This document shows positions 1-6,455 of a stretch of 36,809 bases of DNA, piece after piece. The notes below the pieces were generated by a model that searched no databases, was not told the origin of the DNA, and saw only the letters and a list, made by a program, of their open reading frames with translations. Source of the stretch: Treponema sp. Its GTDB lineage: Bacteria; Spirochaetota; Spirochaetia; Treponematales; Breznakiellaceae. Made by a program: the position numbers and the translations under genes. Where the stretch lies: NCBI GenBank assembly GCA_031283725.1, contig JAITBG010000157.1, forward strand, positions 1-36,809, in the 5' to 3' direction. Position 1 is the stretch's first letter; each line of letters starts with the position of its first letter.

Positions 1-125
1 TCCGTCAGTGCCGCCTGGGGAATAGTCCAGTCGGTTTTCCTGGCGGAACAGACCGTAATCCAGCCCGCGGCCATGGCGAGAATGGCGTCCCTGCCGCTGG
101 GGAGCCAGTCTTTTGTTACTGTCAT
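1..125 (-). CDS. Hypothetical protein, N-terminal fragment running off the left edge
   Basis: Reading the minus strand from an ATG at 125 gives an open frame to the window edge (about 41 residues seen), beginning MTVTKDWLPSGRDAILAMAA and containing W-x-I-P-x-A-A-L. An AAGGAG ribosome site lies at 133-138, seven bases before the ATG, which supports this start. It is too short for the ORF track. The pattern 'KDWLP...LAMA..W...W.IP..AL' resembles an uncharacterised helical protein family I associate with treponemes, but this is recollection. Function is unknown. The 21-bp repeat array at 188-362 lies directly upstream of this gene. Confidence 0.6.
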   Translation of the reverse strand, partial: MTVTKDWLPSGRDAILAMAAGWITVCSARKTDWTIPQAALT

Positions 126-187
126 TGCGTTACTCCTTCTATGTATACATTGGGGCTGTTTTGTTCCCTGAAACCGGTGGACGCGCA

Positions 188-362
188 CCCGTTTGGGTTA
201 AACGGGATCCCCTTTGAGTTGAACGGGTTCCCGTTTGAGTTGAACGGGACCCCGTTTGGGTTGAACGGGACCCCGTTTGGGTTAAAAGGGACCCCGTTTG
301 GGTTGAACGGGCTCCCGTTTGGGTTAAAAGGGCTCCCGTTTGAGTTGAACGGGCTCCCGTTT
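188..362. repeat. Tandem array of 21-bp imperfectly palindromic units, about 8.3 copies
   Basis: Eight full 21-base units start at 188, 209, 230, 251, 272, 293, 314 and 335, with a partial ninth from 356. The consensus is CCCGTTTGRGTTGAACGGGNY. Most units hold the inverted repeat CCCGTT-N7-AACGGG, so each could form a small hairpin or a two-fold-symmetric protein site; units carrying AAAAGGG break the symmetry. Units differ mainly at three or four positions. Because 21 is a multiple of three, the plus-strand ORF at 141-410 reads as a heptapeptide repeat (PFGLNGT-like). No convincing ribosome site precedes that ORF, so I treat this primarily as a DNA repeat. Confidence 0.9.
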
Positions 363-410
363 ATCGTGGTTTTAGCGGTATTGAGAAAACAGTGGGGAAA
401 GAATCGGTAA

Positions 411-648
411 TTTTGATAAACCGAAAGGAAATTCGGCGTTAGGTACTTAACGCGCCATCCACGGCGGCCGGCTTTGTCGAAAGCATGGAATTATGGGGGC
501 TCTTTCGGAAACCTTGTGCAAGTAATTCGTGGGAAAATTATATACATGAGCAATTAGCAGGTGGGGGATGGCAGGGAACCATCTCAGGGGAAACAAAAAT
601 ATACCTTTGTTACTTGCAGTTCAATGGTGCACGGCTTAGAATTATTAT
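411..648. other. Intergenic stretch, no supported gene
   Basis: Between the repeat array and the MEMO-family gene the only ORF is 485-673 (62 codons). It has no ribosome site, no recognisable motif and runs into the next gene. I see no terminator or clear promoter. The promoter of the gene at 649 presumably lies here, but no convincing -35/-10 pair could be picked by eye. Confidence 0.4.
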
Positions 649-1491
649 ATGGGGGTTCCTGCCGCATTCCTAAAATATAGAGGCCGTTGTCCGGTGGTGT
701 CGGGATTGTTTTATCCCGATGACAGGAAAGAGATGAGGACCCGGATTCGTTCCTTTGGACTGGAACGCGGCGTTGGAGGGAGGGCCGCAGCGATTATCGC
801 TCCCCACGGAGCCTGGGACCTTTCCGGGTCTGTGGCGGCCACGGCGTTTTCAGCCGCCTCCGGCCGGGCCGATGAAATAAGGCGGGTGGTGATCCTGGGA
901 AATGTCCATCGCCCTAAGGAGCATGGGGTGTTTTTTTCGGATTCCTTCTATTTTGAAACCCCCCTGGGGAGGCTGCCGGTGGATCCGGAGCTCACCGAAT
1001 CCCTGGCGTCCTGTAGTACCCTCTTTGAAATCAACGATATTCCCCACCTGCAGGAACCTTCGGTAGAGGTTCTGCTCCCGCTGGTACAGTTTTGTTTTCC
1101 CGACGCAGCAATCGTCCCCATCCTCATGGGCGGGGCTCAGCCCAGGCTGATATCGGCCCTGGCCAGGGCGCTGAGGATAATCCTCGACCCCTTTATGGGC
1201 AGCACCCTCCTGGTGATTTCCGCCAATGTTTCCGTTAATGATGATGAACAAAAGGCCCGTTTAAGCGCGGAAACCTGTATTCAGCTGCTGAAAGACAACC
1301 GGGTAGGTGATTTCATTTCCGGAATATACGACGGCCGGATAAGTGCCTGCGGCGGCCCCCTGATAGCGGCCCTTCTGGAAAGCGGCTTGATGGCCGACAA
1401 AACCGCCCGCCTTGTGACGGATCCCCTGCTAAGCGCCCGTGGAGAATGGGGCGATACCACCTTTTACGCCGGCATCGCCTTCTTCCCATAG
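649..1491 (+). CDS. MEMO1-family protein (AmmeMemoRadiSam system protein B-like), diverged
   Basis: This 280-residue protein matches the MEMO family in length and order of motifs: an N-terminal R-x-P-V-x-x-G-x-F-Y-P segment, a PHGAW segment (family PHAG[YW]), G-N-V-H (family GPxH), EPSVEVLLPL (family HSxExxLPFL), and a late S-A-C-G-G-P followed by small residues. The three vestibule residues known from human MEMO1 (two His, one Cys) therefore appear present. The family's central S-S-D-x-S-H motif reads S-A-N-V-S-V, so an Asp and a His are missing. The biochemical role of bacterial members is unresolved. The AMMECR1 and radical-SAM partners are not in this window. The start has no clear ribosome site, but there is no room for a much shorter product. 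Confidence 0.75.
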   Translation: MGVPAAFLKYRGRCPVVSGLFYPDDRKEMRTRIRSFGLERGVGGRAAAIIAPHGAWDLSGSVAATAFSAASGRADEIRRVVILGNVHRPKEHGVFFSDSFYFETPLGRLPVDPELTESLASCSTLFEINDIPHLQEPSVEVLLPLVQFCFPDAAIVPILMGGAQPRLISALARALRIILDPFMGSTLLVISANVSVNDDEQKARLSAETCIQLLKDNRVGDFISGIYDGRISACGGPLIAALLESGLMADKTARLVTDPLLSARGEWGDTTFYAGIAFFP

Positions 1492-1535
1492 TCTTTGCGA
1501 TGGATAATGTCTTAGTGTTTTTATCATATATTTTC

Positions 1536-1564
1536 TTGACAAACCTTCAAAGTAACTGCAAAAT
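1536..1564 (+). promoter_or_regulatory. Putative sigma-70 promoter of the meta-cleavage operon
   Basis: A perfect TTGACA (1536-1541) is followed after 17 bases by CAAAAT (1559-1564), a four-of-six -10 match. It lies about 60 bases before the first operon gene, which has a strong AAGGAG site at 1614-1619. The inverted repeat just downstream (1571-1586) would fall at or just after the transcription start. Confidence 0.5.
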
Positions 1565-1570
1565 TAGAGT

Positions 1571-1586
1571 TTCTCCTAAGAGAGAA
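1571..1586. promoter_or_regulatory. Small inverted repeat, possible operator of the meta-cleavage operon
   Basis: TTCTC-N6-GAGAA sits immediately downstream of the putative -10 element, where a bound repressor would block initiation. It is short, so chance is possible. No regulator gene is adjacent to the operon. Confidence 0.3.
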
Positions 1587-1626
1587 TTAGATTAATGAAA
1601 TTCAGTAATGGGTAAGGAGATGTAAA

Positions 1627-2451
1627 ATGGCGGAGCAAAGACCTGAGATTGCGAATACTATTCAAACCGGCGTATTCAAAACCAATTATCACGATGTGGG
1701 TGGGGGTTTTCCGGTAACTCTGCTCCACGGTTCCGGTCCGGGGGTAACCGCCTGGGCAAATTGGAATAAGCTTTTTCCATTATTAAAAGATGAATTCCGG
1801 ATTATCGCGCCGGATATGTCCGGTTTTGGCTTTACGGAGCGGGTTGCCGGCAGGGTAGAGACTATGAACGGCTGGGTTCAGCAGACCATCGATCTGCTGG
1901 ACGCTCTGAAAATTGAAAAAACCAACCTGGTGGGTAATTCCTTTGGCGGAGCTCTGGCCCTGTCCCTGGCGATAAAACACCCCCGGCGGATAAACAAACT
2001 GGTCCTCATGGGGGCCATGGGAGTAAGCTTCCCCATCACCTACGGCCTGGATCAGGTTTGGGGTTACGAGCCTTCGGTGGAGCACATGGAAGAACTGCTG
2101 GAAATTTTCACGTATGACCACAGTTTTGCTACCAAGGAACTGGTCAGGACCCGGTACGAGTCCAGCATACAGCGGGGGTTCCAGGAAAGCTTCCACGCCC
2201 TGTTCCCCGAGCCCCGGCAGAAAGGGGTGGAGGCCATGGCGGGAAACCAACGCTATATCCGGAACATCCCCCACGAGACCCTTATCGTCCACGGCCGGGA
2301 AGACCGGGTTATCCCCTTGGAGAATTCCTTTAGGCTGCTTCAGCTGATAGACAATGCCCAGCTTCACGTGTTCGGCAAATGCGGTCACTGGACTCAGATT
2401 GAACATACCCAGGAATTCGCGGACCTGATCCGTGCCTTCTTCAAGAGATAA
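1627..2451 (+). CDS. xylF: 2-hydroxymuconate-semialdehyde hydrolase (XylF/DmpD-type alpha/beta hydrolase)
   Basis: This 274-residue alpha/beta hydrolase cleaves the C-C bond of the ring-fission product of catechols, giving 2-oxopent-4-enoate (2-hydroxypenta-2,4-dienoate) plus formate or another acid. Visible signs are the oxyanion segment HGSGPGVTAWANW (about 34-46), the nucleophile elbow GNSFGG (Ser105), the acid in GREDRVIP (Asp226) and the catalytic His254 in CGHW. Length and motifs match XylF/DmpD/TodF. It is the first gene of the operon, with AAGGAG at the ideal distance, and the next gene starts two bases after its stop. The order hydrolase-hydratase-dehydrogenase-aldolase equals xylF-J-Q-K of the TOL plasmid. 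The precise acyl side-chain preference cannot be read from sequence. Confidence 0.9.
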   Translation: MAEQRPEIANTIQTGVFKTNYHDVGGGFPVTLLHGSGPGVTAWANWNKLFPLLKDEFRIIAPDMSGFGFTERVAGRVETMNGWVQQTIDLLDALKIEKTNLVGNSFGGALALSLAIKHPRRINKLVLMGAMGVSFPITYGLDQVWGYEPSVEHMEELLEIFTYDHSFATKELVRTRYESSIQRGFQESFHALFPEPRQKGVEAMAGNQRYIRNIPHETLIVHGREDRVIPLENSFRLLQLIDNAQLHVFGKCGHWTQIEHTQEFADLIRAFFKR

Positions 2452-2453
2452 TT

Positions 2454-3236
2454 ATGGATGCCGCAAAGATCAAGGCTTGCGCCGATAAGCTTTTTCAGGC
2501 GGAACGGAACCGTAAGGCTATTGCGCCTCTGACCGATCATGATAGTAGTATTACTGTGGACGATGCTTATCGGATTCAGTTGGAGAACGTAAAAACCGTC
2601 CTCGCCATGGGGCATACTATTTCCGGGAAGAAGATCGGCCTTACCTCTCCGGGTATCCAGAGGCAGATGGGGGTCAGCGAACCCGATTACGGTCACCTCT
2701 ACGCCGCCATGGACTGCAAAGACGGGAGAATCAATACCGCGGCTCTGCTTCAGCCTAAGATTGAAGGGGAGATAGCCTTTGTTCTCAAGGCGGATCTTTC
2801 GGGCGGCAAGGTTACCAGAGAAGATGTGGTCAGGGCTACGGACTATGTGGCTGCGTCCTTTGAAATTGTGGACAGCCGTATTGCGGATTGGAAGATTAAG
2901 CTGCCGGACACCATATCCGATAACGCTTCCTCAGGGCGTTACATCCTGGGGGCGGGGAAGTTCAAGCTCAGCGAGGTGGATCTGCCCACGGTGACTATGA
3001 AGCTCTACAAGAACCGGGGCGAGCCGGCCGGCGAAGGTACCGGCGCGGCGGTTATGGGAGACCCCTGTATTTCCGTGGCCTGGCTTGCGAACCGGCTCTG
3101 GTGTTACGGAGTAACCCTCAAGGCCGGGGAGGTGATCCTCTCCGGGGCTTTCTCCGCGGCGCCCCCGGCGGCCAAGGGCGATAGTTTTAGGGCGGAATTT
3201 TCTACCCTTGGCGTGGTCGAAGCGCAGTTTATCTAA
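2454..3236 (+). CDS. xylJ: 2-oxopent-4-enoate hydratase (XylJ/DmpE/MhpD family)
   Basis: It adds water to 2-oxopent-4-enoate to give 4-hydroxy-2-oxovalerate. The protein has 260 residues, as usual for the family. The divalent-metal ligands appear as E-x-E in EGEIAF (Glu104, Glu106) and Glu137 in SFEIVDSR. Other family signatures are GKKIGLTS, the GVSEPDYG segment, the DTISDNASSG loop and VAWLANRL. The related 4-oxalocrotonate decarboxylase (XylI/DmpH) shares this fold. The hydratase is preferred because the operon holds a hydrolase and no dehydrogenase or tautomerase. It starts two bases after the hydrolase stop, implying translational coupling. Confidence 0.87.
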   Translation: MDAAKIKACADKLFQAERNRKAIAPLTDHDSSITVDDAYRIQLENVKTVLAMGHTISGKKIGLTSPGIQRQMGVSEPDYGHLYAAMDCKDGRINTAALLQPKIEGEIAFVLKADLSGGKVTREDVVRATDYVAASFEIVDSRIADWKIKLPDTISDNASSGRYILGAGKFKLSEVDLPTVTMKLYKNRGEPAGEGTGAAVMGDPCISVAWLANRLWCYGVTLKAGEVILSGAFSAAPPAAKGDSFRAEFSTLGVVEAQFI

Positions 3237-3260
3237 TCTGAAGAAAAAAGGCGTGGGGGG

Positions 3261-4130
3261 ATGGAGAAAATAAAAGTAGGCATCATCGGACCGGGAAATA
3301 TCGGCAGTGATTTGATGTATAAAGTCATGAAGAGTAAGTATCTCCAAATGCGCCTGATGACCGGCATAGTAGAGTCCGAGGGTATCAAGCGGGCCGCAGC
3401 CCTGGGGTTTAAGACTTCCATTAAAGGTGTGGACGCCGTGGCGGAGGATCGGGAGATCAGGTTTGTTTTCGATGCCACAAGCGCCAAGGCCCATATCCAC
3501 AATTCGGCTGTCCTCAAGGCTGCGGGAAAGATCGCCATCGACATGACCCCGGCGGCGGTGGGGCCCTACGTGGTGCCCTGCGTGAACCTGGACAAACTTA
3601 CCGACGAGGTGGACTTTAACATGGTTACCTGCGGAGGCCAGGCCACGGTGCCCATTGCTTACGCTATTAACCGGGCGGCGGACGTGGAGTACGTGGAGAT
3701 CGTTTCCTGTATTTCCTCCAAGAGCGCCGGACCCGGGACCCGGGCAAACATCGACGAATTTACCGAAACGACTTCCAAGGCCCTCCGTGTGGTGGGCGGT
3801 GCGGATCGCAGTAAAGCTATCATCGTGCTGAATCCCGCGGAACCGCCTCTAATGATGACCAATACGGTCTACGCCCTGGTAAAAAACCCGGACGTGAAGA
3901 ACATTACCGAATCGGTGAACGATATTATCCGGGAAGTACAGGGTTATGTTCCTGGGTACCGCCTGCGGCTGCCTCCGGTGATTGACGGCAACAAGGTAAC
4001 GGTGATAGTGGAAGTTGAGGGCGCGGGGGATTTTCTGCCCGCATATTCGGGGAACCTGGATATCATCAATCAGGCGGCAGTGGCGGTGGCGGAAAAGCTG
4101 GCAGTAAAACTGCTGTCAGGGAAGGCATAA
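3261..4130 (+). CDS. xylQ: Acetaldehyde dehydrogenase (acylating), XylQ/DmpF type
   Basis: It oxidises acetaldehyde with NAD+ and CoA to acetyl-CoA. The N-terminus is a Rossmann nucleotide site ([13 protein letters not shown], about 6-18), and the catalytic cysteine is in [11 protein letters not shown] (Cys124). The product, 289 residues, is slightly shorter than DmpF (about 310). It is followed with zero spacing (TAAATG) by the aldolase gene. In the Pseudomonas enzymes these two proteins form a complex that channels acetaldehyde, and the tight coupling here fits equimolar production. The start is supported by a G-rich GGGGGG just before ATG 3261. Confidence 0.92.
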   Translation: MEKIKVGIIGPGNIGSDLMYKVMKSKYLQMRLMTGIVESEGIKRAAALGFKTSIKGVDAVAEDREIRFVFDATSAKAHIHNSAVLKAAGKIAIDMTPAAVGPYVVPCVNLDKLTDEVDFNMVTCGGQATVPIAYAINRAADVEYVEIVSCISSKSAGPGTRANIDEFTETTSKALRVVGGADRSKAIIVLNPAEPPLMMTNTVYALVKNPDVKNITESVNDIIREVQGYVPGYRLRLPPVIDGNKVTVIVEVEGAGDFLPAYSGNLDIINQAAVAVAEKLAVKLLSGKA

Positions 4131-5150
4131 ATGGGCGGCGCGAAAATAAACATAGTGGATACCACCCTGCGAGATGGCAGCCATGCGGTAAGCCATTCCT
4201 TTACCGTCGAACAGGCCGGGACCATAGCCCGCGGCCTGGATAAAGCCGGAGTTGATATTATTGAGATTAGCCACGGGGACGGTATCACCGGCTCGTCGAT
4301 TAACTACGGATTTTCCAAGGTGGATGAGTTGGAACTAATCGAAGCGGCGGGGAAGGTGATAAAGAACGCCAAGTTGGCGGTATTGCTCCTGCCGGGGATA
4401 GGGACCATTGAGGATTTGAAAAAAGCCCGTGAGCGGGGCGCCAACGCGGTACGGGTAGCCACCCACGTTACGGAAGCGGATATCGCCATCCAGCATATCG
4501 CCTGGGCAAAACAGGCGGGGATGTTTACCGTGGGCTTTCTCATGATGGTCCACATGGCAAGCCCTGAAAAGATCGTGGAACAGGGGAAGATTTTTGTCGA
4601 TGCCGGAGCGGACTATATCAATCTGGCGGATTCATCGGGATACATGGTTCCCGAGGAGGTCCGCGCCCGGATCGGGGCGCTTAAGGAGGCGATTAGTATC
4701 CCTGTGGGCTTTCATTCCCACAACAACCTTGGGTTAGCGGCAGCCAATTCTTTGGCGGCGGTGGAGGAAGGCGCCCTGTACATCGACGTCACCTGCCGGG
4801 GGCTGGGCGCCGGCGCGGGAAATACCCAGGGAGAGGTTTTCTGCGCGGTACTGGAACGGCTTGGTTACAATACCGGGGTGAAAAGCTACGAGTTGATGGA
4901 CCTTGCGGAGGATGTGGTAGAGCCCCTGATGCAGCGGCCCCAGGTGATTCGCACGGATTCTCTCATGCTGGGGTATGCGGGGGTGTATTCCAGTTTCCTG
5001 CTCCATACCCGGAGGGCGGCGGAAAAATTCGGCATACCTCCCCGGGACATCCTGGTGGAGCTTGGTAAGCGCCGCATGGTGGGGGGCCAGGAAGATATGA
5101 TCGTTGATGTGGCTTACGAGCTTTCTCAGAAGAAAAAACAGGGAGAGTAG
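4131..5150 (+). CDS. xylK: 4-hydroxy-2-oxovalerate aldolase (XylK/DmpG type)
   Basis: It cleaves 4-hydroxy-2-oxovalerate to pyruvate and acetaldehyde and belongs to the DRE-TIM metallolyase fold. Visible residues: VDTTLRDGSHAV (Arg14, Asp15, His18), metal-binding GFHSHNN (His195, His197), and CRGLGAGAGNTQGE. Its 339 residues match the family. The C-terminal part is the communication domain that contacts the acetaldehyde dehydrogenase in DmpFG. The pyruvate and acetyl-CoA formed by the pair would enter central or acetogenic metabolism of the host (inference). The ATG directly abuts the upstream stop codon. Confidence 0.93.
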   Translation: MGGAKINIVDTTLRDGSHAVSHSFTVEQAGTIARGLDKAGVDIIEISHGDGITGSSINYGFSKVDELELIEAAGKVIKNAKLAVLLLPGIGTIEDLKKARERGANAVRVATHVTEADIAIQHIAWAKQAGMFTVGFLMMVHMASPEKIVEQGKIFVDAGADYINLADSSGYMVPEEVRARIGALKEAISIPVGFHSHNNLGLAAANSLAAVEEGALYIDVTCRGLGAGAGNTQGEVFCAVLERLGYNTGVKSYELMDLAEDVVEPLMQRPQVIRTDSLMLGYAGVYSSFLLHTRRAAEKFGIPPRDILVELGKRRMVGGQEDMIVDVAYELSQKKKQGE

Positions 5151-5157
5151 GGCTGTC

Positions 5158-5447
5158 TTGGCACGGGTCTGGCAGGTGTCGGTACCGGAAACGGGGAAAC
5201 AGTTTTCCTGCAAGGAAGATGAATCGGTTTTTGCCGCCATGATCCGCGCCCGTACCGGTCCGGTGAGTTATGGCTGTGCCGGTGGAGGATGCGGCGCCTG
5301 CCGTATGCGGATAAGTTCCGGGGAATGGTTTAAAACATGAGCGCCGCCCATGTTACGGAGGATAATAAAAAAGAGGGGATAGTTCTTTTATGTTGTGTTC
5401 AACCCCGCGGTAATCTTACGATTCGGCGGGTGGAAACAAATATTTAG
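5158..5447 (+). pseudogene. XylT-like 2Fe-2S ferredoxin, split by a -1 frameshift
   Basis: XylT-type plant-like ferredoxins reduce the oxidised active-site iron of catechol 2,3-dioxygenase. The first part (TTG 5158 to TGA 5340, 60 residues) carries C-x4-C-x2-C in YGCAGGGCGACRM but stops after SGEWFKT. The expected second half is intact in another frame, from ATG 5337 to TAG 5447 (36 residues, MSAAHVTEDN... LLCCVQPRGNLTI), and supplies the fourth cysteine. One added base near TTTAAAACATGA would restore a normal protein. The stop and the second ATG overlap as ATGA, so re-initiation of the second half is also possible. The track ORF from 5104 is extended by overlap with the aldolase gene; TTG 5158 is my start. 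Position just before the dioxygenase matches xylT-xylE. Confidence 0.8.
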
Positions 5448-5463
5448 CGCATGGAGGTTTGAT

Positions 5464-6390
5464 ATGGGATTTACTGGGACACTGCGTCCAGGACTCGTCC
5501 AGTTGCGGGTGCTGGATTTGGACAAGACCCTGGATTGCTACAAAAACGTTGTCGGATTGGACGAAGTTGGCCGGACCAGCGATGGCCGGGTAATGTTGAA
5601 ATGCTTTGATGAATTCGATCATCACAGCGTGGTACTCCGCAAGGCCCCTGAGGCCGGACTTGATTACGTGGCCTTTAAAGTTGCGGACGAGAAGACCCTG
5701 GAAGATATCAAGACAAAGACCGAAAAATTCGGTTACAAAGTAACGGAGCTCAAGGCTAACGATGAACAGCCCGGTTTTGGCAAACGGTATGCCTTTACCA
5801 TTTGTACCGGGCATCAGCTGCAGATTTACAGCGAAGTGGAACTGGCAAAGAAGTTTCCCCCGATCAAGAATCCCGACATCTGGCACGAATCACCCCGGGG
5901 CATGCGGGCTTCCCGGTTGGATCACTTCCTTCTCTACGGACCCGGTATTGAGGAGGCGGAACGGTTCATGAAGGAAGTCTTCGATATGTATGTTCCCGAA
6001 GTGTGTAACACTCCCGACGGGAAACGGCTCGCCGCCTGGATCACCGGCTCCAACAAAGCCCACGATTTGGCCTTCGTGGAATATCCCAAGTCTGGCAAGA
6101 TGCACCACTTTGCGTTCCTGCTGGAGACCTGGCAGGACATACTCAACGCTGCGGACCTGATCGCCATCAATCACCTGAAGCTGGACATCGGTCCCACCCG
6201 GCACGCCATCACCCGGGGTACCACCATCTACTTCTGGGAGCCCTCGGGCAACCGGATCGAGACCTACTGCGGCGGCTATACCGCCTATCCTGACAATCCT
6301 CAACGGGTATGGGATGCGGACCAACTCGGCCGCGGGCTTTTCTACTTCTCCGGGGAAATGATCCCCAGCTTCCTGGAAGTGGTTACCTAA
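5464..6390 (+). CDS. xylE: Catechol 2,3-dioxygenase (extradiol, XylE family)
   Basis: It opens catechol next to the two hydroxyls with O2, giving 2-hydroxymuconate semialdehyde. From ATG 5464 (GGAGG at 5453-5457) the protein has 308 residues against 307 in Pseudomonas XylE. The key residues line up with a constant offset of one: Fe ligands His154 (RLDHF), His215 (MHHFAF) and Glu266 (RIETY), and second-sphere His200, His247 and Tyr256. Two vicinal-oxygen-chelate domains are visible. All catalytic residues are kept, so I expect activity if oxygen is available. The longer track start at 5395 lies inside the ferredoxin remnant and lacks a ribosome site. It is the last gene of the operon and is followed by a terminator. 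Confidence 0.95.
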   Translation: MGFTGTLRPGLVQLRVLDLDKTLDCYKNVVGLDEVGRTSDGRVMLKCFDEFDHHSVVLRKAPEAGLDYVAFKVADEKTLEDIKTKTEKFGYKVTELKANDEQPGFGKRYAFTICTGHQLQIYSEVELAKKFPPIKNPDIWHESPRGMRASRLDHFLLYGPGIEEAERFMKEVFDMYVPEVCNTPDGKRLAAWITGSNKAHDLAFVEYPKSGKMHHFAFLLETWQDILNAADLIAINHLKLDIGPTRHAITRGTTIYFWEPSGNRIETYCGGYTAYPDNPQRVWDADQLGRGLFYFSGEMIPSFLEVVT

Positions 6391-6411
6391 TTTCGTAGTT
6401 TAAGCGGCAGG

Positions 6412-6450
6412 CCCGCCGGATCGTAGTAATACTGTTCCAGCGGGTTTTTT
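6412..6450 (+). terminator. Probable rho-independent terminator of the meta-cleavage operon
   Basis: CCCGC (6412-6416) pairs with GCGGG (6440-6444) and is followed by six T residues. The loop is long (23 bases), so the structure is weaker than ideal. Position between convergent genes fits. Confidence 0.45.
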
Positions 6451-6455
6451 CCGTT

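Noticed and set aside
188-362. CRISPR array
   Set aside because: Units are contiguous with no variable spacers and no cas genes are present.
141-410. 89-residue ORF with heptapeptide repeats as a real protein
   Set aside because: No ribosome site and the whole ORF is explained by an in-frame 21-bp DNA repeat; kept as a repeat, with a protein only a remote possibility.
485-673. 62-residue ORF before the MEMO gene
   Set aside because: No ribosome site, no motif, and it overlaps the start of a better gene.
850-1251. Minus-strand ORFs inside the MEMO gene and likewise inside most other genes
   Set aside because: Shadow frames with unusual composition, opposite to genes with clear family motifs.
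5320-5345. Programmed -1 frameshift signal in the ferredoxin gene
   Set aside because: Frame-zero codons TTT-AAA-ACA do not form a proper X-XXY-YYZ slippery heptamer and no downstream stem was evident; kept only as one option.
5395-5463. Upstream extension of the catechol dioxygenase ORF
   Set aside because: This part overlaps the second ferredoxin half; GGAGG and XylE alignment place the start at 5464.
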